64,000 bases of DNA from positions 3,372,976 through 3,436,975 of the forward strand of contig CM038215.1 in assembly GCA_021442155.1 (NCBI GenBank). Reading direction: 5' to 3'. The position numbers and the translations under genes are program-made. Origin of the DNA: Cymbidium sinense. Its lineage: Eukaryota; Streptophyta; Magnoliopsida; Asparagales; Orchidaceae. The notes under the pieces are model-generated. The model was not told the origin of the DNA and did no database searches. It was given only the letters and a program-made list of their open reading frames with translations. Positions 24,962 to 39,028 of the stretch are shown here, piece by piece; within the stretch, counting starts at the first letter, position 1; each line of letters begins with the position of its first letter.

Positions 24962-26054
24962 AAACCCTAAACCCTGAACTAAAACCTGAAACCTAAACCT
25001 AAAACTTAAACCCAAAATCCTAAACCCCAAATCATAAAAACCCTTAACCCTAAACCTTAAATCATAAACCCTAAACCCTAAAACCATAAACCATAAACCC
25101 TAAACCATAAACTTTAAACCCTAATCCCCAAACCTAAAAAAAAACCATAAAACCTAAATCCAAAACCCCAAACCCTAAACCCTAAACTAACCTTAAACAC
25201 CTGAAACCCTAAAAAGCTAAAAACCTAAACCTAAACAAAACAAATCCAAAAAATAAAATAAATAAAAAATCTTAACCAAAATAAAATAAAAACATAAACT
25301 AAAACCTAAACCTAAACCTAAAAAGAAAATAAAATAAAAATAAAACCTAAAGTAAAATTAAATAAATAAAAACCCAAACTAAAGAAAAAAAATAAAAAAA
25401 CTAAATAAAATAAAAACTAAACCTAAAATAAAAATAAAAGAAACCTAAAATAAAATAAAATAAAAACTAAATAAAAATTTAAACCTAAAAAAAAACCTAA
25501 AAATAAATAAAAAATAAAACCTAAACCTTAGACTAACAAAAACCTAAACCTAAAATAAAAATAAAATAAACCTAAACCTAAACTAAAATAAATTAAACCT
25601 AAACTTAAACCTAAAATAAACTAAACCTAAACCTAAACCTAACTTAAATAAAATATAATAAATTAAAAGTAAAATGAAACCTAAACTAAAAAATAAATCC
25701 TAAAAATAAACCTAAAATAAAAACCTAAAACCTAAACCTAAGAAAATAAAATAAAAACCTAAAACTAAACCTAAAAAAAAAATAAAACCTAAACTTAAAA
25801 AATAAAATAAAAACCTAAACCTAAAATTTAAAATAAAAAATAAAACCTAAACCTATAAAAGAAAACAAAAATAAAACTCAACTAAAAAATAAACATAAAC
25901 CTAAACCTAAACCAAAAAAATAAACCAAAATAAAAAACCTAAACTAAAATAAATAAACCTAAAATAAATAAACTAAACTAAATAAAAATAAAAAATAAAT
26001 ATAAATAAAAATAATAAAATAAACTAAAATAAAAAAAATAAACTAAATAAACAA

Positions 26055-26100
26055 AAGAAGAAATGTTGATTATGAATTTGTTCTCTATTTAAAAAAAATA
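26055..26100 (+). pseudogene. GRP 3'-UTR tail remnant 2
   Basis: AGAAGAAATGTTGATTATG followed by AATTTGTTCTCTATTT and an A-run, joined at AAATAAAC to the end of a higher-order unit. Same architecture as the remnant at 24,914. Confidence 0.8.
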
Positions 26101-27207
26101 ATAAAAACTCAAAACCCTAAGCTAAAACCTAAACCCTAAACCAAAAACCTAAACCTTAAACCCTAAATCCTAAACCCTAAAAACCCTAAACCCTAAACCC
26201 TAAACCTTAAACCTTAAAACCCTAAATCATAAACCCTAAACCCTAAACCCTGAAACTTAAACCCTAAACCTAAAACCCAAAACCCAAAAACAAAAGCCTA
26301 AACACTAAACCCTAAATTCCAAACCCCAAACCCTAAACTAACCCTAAACCCTAAACCTTAAAAACCTAAAAGTCCTAAATCTCTAAACTAAATAAAACCT
26401 AAAAATAAAATAAATAAAAAAATTTAAACCAAAATAAAATTATAAAATAAAAACATAAACTAAAACTTAAACCTAGACCTAAACCTAACCAGGAACATAA
26501 TAAGAAAATTAAATAAAAAATAAAAACTAATGTAAAATAAATAAATAGAAACCTAAACTAAACTAAAATTAATAAAAAAACTCAGTAAAATCAAAACTAA
26601 ACCTGAAATAATAAAAAAATGCAAACATAAAATAAAATAAAATTAAAACTAAATAAAAACCTAAACTTGAAAAATAAATCTAAAAGTAAAACCAAAACCC
26701 TAAACTAAAACAAAAACCTAAACCTAAAATAAAAATAAAATAAACCTAGACCTAAACTAAAATAAACTAAACTAAAATAAATAAAACCAAAACCTAAACC
26801 TAAAATAAACTAAACCAAAACCTAAACCTAAACTAAAAAAAAGCTAAACCTAAAATAAAATAAAATAAAATAAACCTAAACATAAGCTAAAATAAATAAA
26901 ACCTAAACCTAAACCTAAACCCTAAACTAAATAAAATAAAATAAACTAAAAATAAACCTAAACCTAAACTAAGAAATAAAATCTAAAATAAAAACTTAAA
27001 ACCTAAACCTAAAAAAAGAAAATAAAACCTAAACCTAAAAATAAAATAAAAATAAAATTAAACTAAAAATTAAACATAAACATAAAGCTAAACTTAAAAA
27101 ATGTACTAAAATAAATAAACCTAAAATAAATAAGCTAAATTAAATTAAAATAAAAAACTAAAATAAACTAAAATAAATTAAAAATAAACTAAATAAACCT
27201 AAACCTA

Positions 27208-30200
27208 TGACCTTACTTAATTTAAAAAAAATCCTAAACCGTAAACACTAAACCCTAAACCCAAAATCCTAACCTTAAACCCTAAACCCTATAACTAACC
27301 CTAAACCCTAAACCTTATATCCTAAACCTACAATCTTAAACCCTAAATCCTAAACTCTAGGCCGACCCTAAACCTACAACCCTAAACCTTAAAAACTTAA
27401 AACCTTAAGCCCTAAACCCTAAAATCCTAAACCCTAAAACCCTAAACCCTGAAGCCTAAATCCTAAACCCTAAACACTAAAACCTAAAACCTAAACTAAA
27501 TAAATCCTAAAACTAACTAAAATAAATTAAAATAAAAATAAATCCTAAATCCTAAACCATAAAGCTAAAAATAAAATCAAATAAATTAAAATAAAATAAT
27601 TAATAACCTAAACTAAACTAAAAAAATGAAATATACCTAAGAATAAAAAACCTAAAGAAAATAAAAACTAACTGCAAAATAATAAAAAATAAACCTAAAA
27701 AAAATAAAATAAAACCTAAAAAAAACTAGAAATAAATAAAAAAGTAAACCTAAACCCTAAAGAAAATGAAAACCTAAACTTAAAATGCAAATAAAGTAAA
27801 CAAAATAAAATAAACCTAGACCTATACTAAAATAAACTAAACTCAAATATATAAAACCTAAGCCTAAACCTAAAATAAACTAAACCTAAACTAAATAAGA
27901 TAAAATAAACTAAAAATAAACCTAATTCTAAACTAAAAAATAAAATCTAAAAATAAACTTAAAATAAAAACCTAAAACCTAAACAAAAAATAAAATAAAA
28001 TAAATACTTAAACCTGAACCTAAAAATAAAAAATAAAACCTAAACCTAAACCTAAACTTAAACCTAAACCTAAAATTAAAATAAAATAAAATAAAATAAA
28101 ATAAATAAAAACTAAGCTAAAATAAAATAAATAAAAACCTAAATTAAACTAAAAAAGAAAATAAACTTCAAAATAAAAAACCTAAATAAAAATAACAAAA
28201 TGTAAAATAAATATAAAATAAACCTAAAATAAAATAAAATATTACTAAATAAAATCCTAAACCTAAAAAATTAACCTAAAAATAAAACCTAAAAATAAAT
28301 AAAAATAAAACCAAAGCCCTAAACTAAAAAAAATCTAAACCTAAAATAAACAAAATAAAATAAACCTAAACCTAAACTAAAATAAATTAAACCTAAACCT
28401 AAACCTAAAATAAATTAAACCGAAACCCTAAACTAAATAAAATAAAATAAACTAAAAATAAACCTAAACCTAAACTAAAAAATAAAACCTAAAAAATTAA
28501 AAACATAAAACCTAAACCTAAAAATATAAAATAAAACCTAAACCTAAACCTAAACCTAAAATTAAAAAATAAAACCTAATCTTAAAAGTAAAAGAAAAAT
28601 AAATCTAAAGTAACAAATAAACATAAACATAAACCTAAACCTAAAAAATGTACTAAAGTAAATAAACTTAAAATAAATAAGCTAAACTAAATAGAAATTA
28701 AAAACAAACCTAAATAAAAATAAAAAGCTAAAATAAACTAAATAAACCTAAACTAATTAGTTTACTTAATTTATAAAAAACCCTAAACCCTGAACACTAA
28801 ACCCTAAACCCTAAATCCTAAACCTTAAACTCTAAGCCCTACAACTAACCCTAAACCCTAAGCTTACCCAAAACATACAACCTTAAACCCTAAACCCTAA
28901 AAAACCCTAAACCCTAAACCCTAAACCCTAAACCCTAAATCCTAAACAATAAAAACCTAAACCTAAACTAAATAAAACCAAAAAATAAAATAAATAAATA
29001 AACCTAAACTTAAATAAATTAAAAACATAAAATAAAATAATAACCTAAACTAAATCCTAAACCATAAACCTAAAAATAAAATCAAATAAACTAAAATAAA
29101 ATAATTAATAACCTAAACAAAACTAAAAAAATAAAATAAACCTAAGAATAAAAAACCTAAAGAAAATAAAAACTAAATGTAAAATAAAAAAAACCTACAA
29201 AAAAGAAAATAAAAAACTATATAAAAACCTAAACAAAAAAACCTAGAAATGAATAAAAAATTAAACCAAAACCCTAAAGAAAATAAAAACATAAACCTAA
29301 AATAAAAGTAAAGTAAACAAATTAAAATAAACCAAGACCTAAACAAAAATAAACTAAACTAAAATATATAAAACCTAAGCCTAAACCAAAAACAAACTAA
29401 ACCTAAACCTAAACCTAAACTAAATAAGCTAAAATAAACAAAAAGTAAACCTAATCCTAAACTAAAAAATAAAATCTAAAAATAAACCTAAAATCTAAAC
29501 AAAAAATAAAAATAAAAATAAAACCTAAACCTAAACCTAAACCTAAAAAATAAAAAATAAAACCTAAACCTAAAAAAAATATAAAAATAAATCTCAACTA
29601 AAAAATAAACCCAAACCTAAACCTGAACCTTAACCTAAAAAAATAAACTAAAATAAAGAACCTAAACTAAAATAAATAAACCTAACATAAATAAATAAAC
29701 CTAAATAACAATGAAAAAATAAACATAAATAGAAATTAAAAATAAAATAAAATAAAATAATTAAAAAATAAACTAAATAACCCTAAACCTACTGATTTAG
29801 TTAATTTAGAAAAAAAACCTAAACCCTACCCTAAACATTAAAATTAAACAAAAAAAAAACTTAAACCTACAGGTTTACTAAATTTAAAAATAAACCTAAA
29901 CTAAAACCTGAACCCTAAACCCTAAAACCCTAAACCCTAAACCCTAAACTCTAAACCATAAAACCATAAACCCTAAACCCTAAACCTACAACCTTAAACC
30001 TTAAACCCTAAACCCTAAACCCTAAAAACCCTCAACCCTAAACCCTAAGCACTAAACCTTATACCATAAAACCCTAAATCATAAACCCTAAACCCTAAAC
30101 CCTAAAACCTAAACCCTAAACCTAAAATAAAAGCCTAAACCCTAAACCCTAAATTACAAATCCCAAACCATAAACCCTAAACCCTAAACACTAAAAACCT

Positions 30201-33200
30201 AAAAACAAAAATCTAAACTAAATAAAACCTAAAAATAAAAAAAATAAAAAAACCTAGACCAAAATAAAAACAAATACTAAAACCTAAACCTAGACCTAAT
30301 TCTAAATAGAAACCTAAAAAGAAAATTAAATAAAAAATAAAAACTAATGTAAAACAAATAAATAGAAACCTAAACTAAACTAAAAATAATAAAAAAACAT
30401 AAATAAAATCAAAACTAAACCTGAAATAATAAATAAAACAAACCTAAAATAAAATAAAATAAAAACTAAATAAAATCCTAAACTTAAACAATAAATCTAA
30501 AAATAAAACCAAAACCCTAAACTAAAATAAAAACCTAAACCTAAAATAAAAATAAAATAAACCTAAACCTAAACCTAAAATAAAATAAATAAAACCTAAA
30601 CCTAAACCTAAAATAAACTAAACCTAAACCTAAACCTAAACTAAATAAAATAAAATAAATTAAAAATAAAACTAATCCTAAACTAAAAATAAAACCTAAA
30701 ATAAAAATCTAAAACCTAAACCTAAAAAATAAAATAAAAACCTAAACCTAACCTAAAAACAAAAAATAAAATTGAAACCTTAAAAATAAAATAAAAATAA
30801 AATTAAACTAAAAATTAAACCAAAACCTAAACCTAAACCTAAAAATAAACTAAAATAAAAAACCTAAAGTAAAATAAATAAACCTAAAATAAATAAACTA
30901 TACTAAATATAAATTTAAATAACCCTAAATAAAAATAAAAACTAAAATAAATAGAAATAAATAAAAAGTAAACTAAATAAACCTAAACTAATGAATTTAA
31001 TTAATTTAAAAAATAATAAAAAATAAGAAAATAAAAAAAACCTTAACCCTAAACCCTAAAACTAACACTAAACCCTAAACCCTAAACCCTAAATCCTAAA
31101 CCCTAAAACCCCAAACCCTAAACCCTAAACCCTAAACCCTTAAACCATAAACCCTAAACCCTAAACCCTAAACCATAAACCCTAAACCCTAAACACAAAA
31201 ACCTATAACCCTAAATCAAAAACCCTAAACCCCAAACCCTAGACCCTAAACCATAAACCCCAAACCTTAAACCCTAAACTACAAAGACCTAAAAACTTAA
31301 ACCTAAACTAAATAAAACGTAAAAATAAAAAAAACAAAAAAACTAAAGCTAAATAAATTAAAAATAAAATTAAAAAAAAACCAAAACTAAACCTAAACCT
31401 AAACCTATTATTAAACCTAAACCTAAAAATAAAATAAAATAAAATAAAATAAATAAAACTAAACTAAAATATAATAAATAAAAACCTAAACTAAACTAAA
31501 AAATAAAATAAACTTAAAAATAAAAAAAGCTAAATAAAAAACAAAACGTAAAATAAAAATAAATTAAACCTAAAATAAAATAAAATAAAACTAAATAAAT
31601 GCCTAAATTATAAAAATAAACCTAAAAATAAAACATAAAAATAAATAAAAAATAAAACCAAAACCCTAAACTAAAAAAATACCTAAATCTAAAATAAACA
31701 AAATAAAATAAACCTAAACCTAAACTAAAATAAATAAAACCTAAACCTAAACCTAAATTAAACTAAACCTAAACCATAAACAAAATAAAATAAAATAAAC
31801 TAAAAATAAACCTAAACCTAATCTAAGAAGTAAAACCTAAAATAAAAACATAAAACCTTAACCTAAAAGAATAAAATAAAACCTAAACCTAAACCTAAAC
31901 CTAAAAATAAAATAAAAATTAAACTAAACTAAAAAATAAACATAAACATAAACCTAAACTTAAAAAATGTACTAAAATAAATAAACCTAAAAGAAATATG
32001 CTAAACTAAACAAAAATATAAAATAAACCTAAATAAAAATAAAAAACTAAAATAAACTGAATTAAATTAAAAATAAACTAAATAAACCTAAACCTATCAG
32101 TTTTCTTAATTTAAAAAAAACCCTAAACTGTAAACTCTAAACCCTAAACCCTAAACCCTACAACTAACACAAAACCCTAAACCTTACACCATAAACGTAC
32201 AACCTTAAACCCAAAACTCTAAACCCTAAACCCTAAACTCTAACCTAACCATAAACCTACAACCCTAAACTTTAAAAACTAAAAACCCTAAGCCCTAAAC
32301 CCTAAAACCCTAAAGACTAAAACCCTAAACCCTAAACACTAAACCCTAAACCCTAAACCAAAACTAAATAAAACCTAAACTTAAATAAATTAAAAATAAA
32401 AAATAAAATAAAAACCTAAACAAAATCCTAAACCATAAACCTAAAAATAAAATCAAATGAACTAAAATAACATAATTAATAACCTAATTTAAACTAAAAA
32501 AAATAAAATAAACTTAAGAATAAAAAACCTAAAGAAAATAAAAACTAAATGTAAAATAAAAAAATAAACCTAAAAAAATAAAATCAAAACTAAATAAAAA
32601 CCTAAACCTAAAAAAAACCTAGAAATAAATAAAAAATTAAACCTAAACCCTAAACAAAATAAAAACCTAAAATTCAAATAAAGTAAACAAACAAAATAAA
32701 CCTCGACCTAAACGTAAATAAACAAAACAAAAATAAATAAAACCTAAGCCTAAACCTAAAATAAACTAAACCTAAACTAAATAAGATAAAATAAACTAAA
32801 AATAAACCTAAACCTAAACTAAAAAATAAAATCTAAAAAAAACGTAAAATAATAACCTAATAACTAATCAAAAATAAAATAAATTAAAAACCTAAACCTA
32901 AACCTAAAAAAAAAAAATAAAACGTAAACCTAAACCTAAACCTAAACCTAAACCTAAACATAAACTTAAACCTAAACATAAAAATAAAATAAAATAAAAT
33001 AAATAAAAACTAAACTAAAATAAAATAAATAAAAACCTAAAGTAAACTAAAAAAGAAAATAAACTTGAAAATAAAAAACTAAATAAAAATAACAAAACGT
33101 AAAATAAAAATAAAAAACCTAAAATAAAATAAAATAAAATAAAACTAATTAAAAACCTAAACCTAAAAAATAAACCAAAAGATAATTCCTAAAAATAAAT

Positions 33201-35900
33201 GAAAAATAAAACCAAAGCCCTAAACTAAAAAAAACCTAAACCTAAAATAAACAAAATAAAATAAACCTTAACCTAAACTAAAATAAATAAAACCTAAACC
33301 TAAACATAAAATAAATTAAACCTAAACCCTAAACTAAATAAAATAAAATAAACTAAAAAAATAAAACCTAAAATAAAAACTTGAAACTTAAAACTAAAAA
33401 AATAAAATAAAACCTAAACCTAAAAATAAAAAATAAAATCAAATCTTAAAAATAAAATAAAAATCAAACTAAACTAAAACATAAACATAAATGTAAACGT
33501 AAACCTAAATAATGTACTAAAATAAATTAACTTAAAATAAATAAGCTAAACTAAAAATAAAAAAACATAAATAAAAATAAAAACTAAAATAAACTAAAAT
33601 AAATAAAAAATAAACTAAATAAACATAAACCTATGAGTTTACTTAATTTTAAAAAAATCCCTAAACCTTAAACACTAAACCCTAAACCCTAAATCCTAAA
33701 CCTTAAACCGTCAACCCTACAACTAACCCTAAATCCTAATTCTTAAACCTACAACCTCAAACCCTAAATCCTAAACCCTAAAAAACCCTAAACCCTAACC
33801 CTTAACCTTCCCTAAACTAAACTATAACCCTAAAACCATAAACCTTAAACCTTAAACCCTAAATCCTAAAAAATAAAAACCTAAACCTAAACTAAATAAA
33901 ACTTAAAAATAAAATAAATAAATAAACCTAAACTTAAATAAATTAAAAACATAAAATAAAATAAAAACCTAAAATAAATCCTAAACCATAAACCTAAAAA
34001 TAAAATCAAATAAACTAAAAAAAAATTAATAAACTAAACTAAACTAAAAAAATAAAATAAACCTAAAAATAAAAAACCTAAAGAAAATACAAACTAAATG
34101 TAAAATAAAAAAAATAAACCTACAAAAAAGAAAATAAAAACTAAATAAAAACCTAAACCTAGAAAAAACCTACAAATAAATAAAAATTTAAACCTAAACC
34201 GTAAAGAAAATAAAAACCTAAACCTAAAATAAAAATAAAGTAAACCAATTAAAATAAACTTAGACCTAAACAAAAATAAACTAAACTAAAATACATAAAA
34301 CCTCAGCCTAAACTAAAAACAAACTAAAGCAAAAGCTAAACTGAAACTAAATAAGATAAAATAAATAAAAAATAAACCTAATCCTAAACTAAAAAATTAA
34401 ATCTAAAAATAAACCTAAAATCTAAACAAAAAATAAAAATAAAAATAAAAACCTAAACCTAAACTTAAAAAATAAAAAATAAAACCTAAACTTAAAAAAT
34501 AATATAAAAATAAATATCAACTAAAAAATAAACCTAAACCTAAACCTAAACCTAAAAAAAATAAACTAAATTAAAAACCTTAAACTAAAATAAATAAACT
34601 TAAATAAATAAATAAAACTAAATAAAAATAAAAAAATAAACATAAATATAAATTTAAAATAAAATAAACCAAAATAATTAAAAAATAAACTAAATAATCC
34701 TAAACCTACCGGTTTAGTTTATTTAAAAAAAACCTAAACCCTAAGCAAACCCTAAACCTTAAAAGTAAACTAAAAAAAAACTTAAACCTACACATTTACT
34801 AAATTTAAAAATAAACCTAAACTAAAACTTGAACCCTAAATCGAAAATCTATACCCTAAACCCTAAACCCTAAGCTAGCCCTAAAACCTAAAAACTAAAA
34901 ACCCTAAGCCCTAAACCCTAAAACCCTAAACACTAAACCCCAAACCCTAAATTGTAAATTGTAAACCCTAAACCCTAAATCCTAAAAACCTAAACCTAAA
35001 TTAAATAAAACCTAAGAATTAAAATAATCAAAAAAAACCTAAACCTAAATAAAATAAGATAATAAAATAAAATAAAAACCTAAACTAAAACCTAAACCTT
35101 AACCTAAAAATAAAATTAAATAAACTAAAATAAAATAATTAATAATCTAAACTAAACTAAAAAAAATAAAATTAACCTAAGAACAAAAAAACCTAAAGAA
35201 AATAAAAAAACTAAATGGCAAAAAAAAAAAACAAAAATAAAATAAAATAAGCACTAAATATGAGCCAAAACCTAAAAAGACCTAAAAATAAATAAAAAAT
35301 AAAACCTATACCCTAAAAGAAAAAAAACCTAAACCTAAAATAAAAAAAATAAACAAAATAAAATAAATCGAAACCTAAGCAAAAATAAACTAAACTAAAA
35401 TAAATAAAACTTAGGCCTAAACCTTAAATAAACTAATCCTAAACCTAAACCTAAACCTAAATTAAATAAAATAAAATAAACTAAAAATATACCTAATCTT
35501 AAACTAAAAAATAAAATCTAAAAATAAACCTAAAAATAAAAACCTAAAATCTAATCATAAAAAAATAAAATAAAAATCTAAACTTAAACCTAAAAATAAG
35601 AAATAAAACCTAAACCTAAAAACAAAATAAAAATAAATCTCAATGAAAAAATAAACATAAACCTAAACCTAAACCTAAAAAAAATAAACTAAAATAAAAA
35701 ACCTAAACTAAAATAAATTAAACTAAATAAAAATAAAAAATAAACATAATAAAATTTAAAATAAAATAAACTAAAATAAATAAGAAATAAACTAAATAAC
35801 CCAAAACCTATCGGTTTACTTAATATAAAAAAATACCTAAACCCTAAGCTAACCCTAAACCTTAAAAGTAAACTAAAAAAAATTAAACTTACACATTTAC
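27208..35900 (+). repeat. Higher-order telomere-like repeat, about 4.9-kb period
   Basis: Unit landmarks recur about 4.9 kb apart: markers 27,208/32,098, 28,756/33,631, 29,791/34,708 and 29,871/34,785. The landmark AAAATCAAATAAACTAAAAT occurs near 27,570, 29,080, 32,445, 34,000 and (variant) 35,112. The last 1.1 kb (about 34,790-35,890) is itself a tandem copy of the preceding unit. Within units, CCCTAAA-rich segments alternate with AAATAAA/CCTAAA-rich ones. No gene is present. Confidence 0.8.
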
Positions 35901-36384
35901 TTAATTTAAAAATAAACCTAAACTAAGACCTGAACCGTAAATCAAAAACCTATACCCTAAATCCTAAACCCTAAGCCCTAAACCCTAACAAAATAAATAA
36001 ATAAAAAAAGAATAAATTAAAAATAAATAAATAACCCCTAACCCTAAAACTAACCCTAAACCCTAAACCTACAACCTTAAACCCTAAACCCTCAAACCCT
36101 AAACCCCAAATCAAAAACCCTAAACGCTAAACCTTAAACTCTAAATCCTAAACCCTAAACCCTAAACCCTAAAAATGCTAAACCCTAAAGCCTAAAATTT
36201 AAACCCTAAACCCTAAATTCTAACCTTAAAACCTACAATCCTAAAACCCAAACCATAAACCCTAAACCCTAAACCCTAAACCCTAAACCCTAAACCCTGA
36301 ACCCTAAACCCTAAACCCTAATAACCTAAAAGCCTAAACCTAAACTGAATAAAACTTAAAAATAAAATAAATTAAAACCCAACC
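35901..36384 (+). repeat. Telomere-like array with the longest perfect CCCTAAA run seen
   Basis: Mostly CCCTAAA variants. From 36,260 to 36,298 at least five CCCTAAA units follow one another without error. A similar run lies at 44,038-44,070. Everywhere else perfect runs are shorter, which argues against active telomerase-maintained sequence. Confidence 0.9.
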
Positions 36385-36708
36385 TATGGAACTGTGATGG
36401 AGGTTACTACCGTGGTGGTGGCAGAGGGAGAGATCGGTGATATGATGCTGGATCCCACTACTAGAGAGGCTGGGTGGTTTTGATTAGAACTGGAGAAACT
36501 AAAGAATGGCCAATCCAATCTGCTACTTATGGAACTGTGTCTTTATAATAGAGATAGTTCAAGTTATCTTGGGTTTTTGATTTGCTTTATGTGTGCTCAT
36601 TTTTGATCTATGTCATCGCTTGTGTCTTAGAGAACTTTGTGTGTTACTTGGTTGATAAAATTTAAAAGAGGAAATGTTTAATCTGAATTTATTCTTTGTT
36701 AAAAAAAA
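36385..36708 (+). pseudogene. GRP exon-2 pseudogene, copy 4 (5'-truncated, rearranged)
   Basis: Begins with 12 bases of the segment that normally follows the stop codon (TATGGAACTGTG), then jumps to GATGGAGGTTACTACCGTGG in the middle of the glycine-rich region and runs to the end of the 3' UTR. The RRM end and the first half of the glycine tail are missing, and TGA/TAG codons interrupt the rest. The order suggests a deletion between two tandem copies. Confidence 0.8.
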
Positions 36709-38031
36709 CAAAAACCCTAAACCCTAAACTAAAATCTGAACCCTGAACCTTAAACCCTAAACCCTAAAAATAAAAAAATAAAAAAAAATAAAAAAAACCC
36801 TAACCCTAAACCTTAAACCCTAAAACTAACCTAAAGCCTAAAATCGAAACTCTAAACCTTAAACCCTAAACCCTAAACCTTAAACCCCAAAACCCTAAAT
36901 CCCAAACCCTAAATCTAAACCCTAAACCCCAAACACCAAACCCTAAATCCTAAAGCCTAAATCCTAAACCTTAAACCCTAAACCCTAAACCATAAATCCT
37001 AAAACACTAAACCCTAAAGCTTAAACCCTAAACCCTAAACCCTAAACTATAAAACCCTAAACCTTAAAAACTTAAACCCGAAACCCCAAACCCTAAACAC
37101 TAAAATCCAAAAAACTTAAACCTAATCTAAATAAAACCTAATAATGAAATAAATAAAAAAACCTAAAACTAAATAAAATAAAATAAAAAATAAAATAAAA
37201 CCTAAACCTAAATAAAAAATAAAAAAATAAAATAAAAATAAACTAAAATAAATAAATAAAAAATAAAAATAAAATATATAAACATAAAATAAACTACAAA
37301 TAATAAAATAAATAAAATAAACTAAACCTAAATAAATAATAAATAAAACATAAACCCTAAACTAAAAGAAACTAAACCTAAAACAAAAATAAAATAAACA
37401 AAATAAAATAAACCAAAACCTAAACTAAAATAAACTAAACTAAAATAAATAAAACCTAAACCTAAACCTAAAATAAACTTAACCTAAACCTAAACCTAAA
37501 CTAAATAAAATAAAATAAACTAAAAATTAACCTAAACCTAAACTAAAAAGAAAAACCTAAAAATAAAACTAAAAAAAAATATTTAAAACCTAAACATATA
37601 AAAATAAAATATAAACCTAAACATAAGCCTAAAATAAAAAAATATAACCTAAACCTAAAAGATAAAATAAAAATAAAACTCAACTAAAAAATAAATCTAA
37701 ACCTAAACCTAGAAGATAAAGTAAAATAAAAACTCTAAACTAAAAATAAATAAACCAAAAATAAATAAACTAAACTAAATAAAAAAACCTATATAAAAAT
37801 AAAAAATAAAATAAACTAAAATTAATTAAAACTAAATTAAATAAACCTATTAAACATAAACCTTCTAGTTTACTTAATTAAATAAAAAACTTAAACCCTA
37901 AACCCTAAACCCTAAACCTTAAACCCTAAACCATAAACCCTAAATCCTAAACCCTAAACCCTAAACCCTAACTCCAAACCCTAAACCCTAAAAGCATAAA
38001 CCCTAAAATCCTAAACCCCAAACCCTAAATC
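36709..38031 (+). repeat. Degenerate telomere-like array
   Basis: CCCTAAA-rich at 36,710-37,110 and 37,890-38,031, AAATAAA/CCTAAA-rich between, with the unit marker at about 37,863. Confidence 0.9.
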
Positions 38032-38875
38032 GTGATTGAGCTAATTTTTATGAAAGGTGATCTTAAAGAAGTCAGCGAAGAGGTTGTGAAATACAAAGTT
38101 GGTGCTCTTGCCCATGTTGGTCTTGTTGCACCTATTGATGTTATGGTTCCTCCATGTAGCACTAGTTTAGATCCTGCATAGACTTCTTTCTTCTAGGTTA
38201 TGTTAAAATTATCTCCCCGGTTGAGATGATTAAAGAAGGAGATAAGGTGGGATCCTCAGAGGCTGCTCTGCTCTCTAAGCTGGGGGCAAGGCCATTCTCT
38301 TATGGCCTTGTCGTCCAGTCTGAGTATGATGAAGGATCGATGTTTAGTTCTGAGGTGCTTAACCTCACTAAAGATGATCTCATTGAGAAGTTTTTGATAG
38401 CCCGTTTAATGATCACTTCCCTCTCAATGGCCCTCTCTTATCCCACCCTTGCTGCAGTGTCCCAAATGTTCATCAACGCTTAAAGGAATGTCCTCACCAT
38501 CGTGGTTGCTAGAGATTACACATGCCCATAGCCCCAGAAGGTTAAGGAGTATTTGATGGATCCTAGTAAATTTAATGTGGATGCTGTGCATGATGCTTCT
38601 ATTACTCCTCTGCAACTGCAGTGCTAGTGGAAGAGAAGAAGGAAGAGCCTGCTGAGCAATCTAATGATGATATGGGTTTTAGCTTGTTCGACAAAGCTTT
38701 GTTGGCCTTCTATAAAATCAATTTTTATGGTCTCTGAGAGTTAAATCATTTTGTGCAATACTATTTTTATGAATTTTTAAATTGCATTTTATTTTATCCT
38801 ATTTTATTAGTTATTAAAGGATAATGTCTTATTTGATATGGTAATTTCTTGTTTATTATGGAATTATTTGAGTTA
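38032..38875 (+). pseudogene. 60S ribosomal protein P0 pseudogene, copy 1
   Basis: Encodes the middle and C-terminal parts of P0 (uL10), the base of the ribosomal stalk. 38,032 onward reads [20 protein letters not shown] and [13 protein letters not shown]. After a frame-changing deletion near 38,200, 38,226-38,483 reads [20 protein letters not shown] and [17 protein letters not shown], then stops. The acidic end [11 protein letters not shown] closes at 38,692, where the normal stop codon is lost. Stops at 38,179 and 38,194 are both TAG for Gln CAG. About 180 bp of 3' UTR-like sequence follow. The N-terminal RNA-binding part is absent and no intron is seen. A GRP copy starts 150 bp downstream. 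Confidence 0.9.
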
Positions 38876-39028
38876 AAAAACCCTAAACTCCAAACCCTAA
38901 ACCATAAACCCTAAACCTAAACCCTAAACCCTAAACCCCAAACCCTAAACTTAAACCCAAAGTAATTAAATAAATTGAAAAATAAATTGAAACCCTAAAA
39001 CCTAAAAAACCTAAACCTAAACCCTAAG
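38876..39028 (+). repeat. Telomere-like spacer and GRP leader
   Basis: CCCTAAA-rich stretch ending in the leader (AAAGTAATTAAATAAATTG and following) that precedes the GRP copies. It ends CCCTAAG. Confidence 0.85.

Larger units (their letters stand above)
24336..27207 (+). repeat. Degenerate telomere-like array
   Basis: CCCTAAA-rich at 24,340-24,720, 24,960-25,220 and 26,100-26,390, with AAATAAA/CCTAAA-rich stretches between. The segment 26,450-26,630 is repeated at 30,270-30,450 (shared irregular string AAACCTGAAATAATAAA), about 3.8 kb away. It includes two GRP tail remnants, listed separately. Confidence 0.9.
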
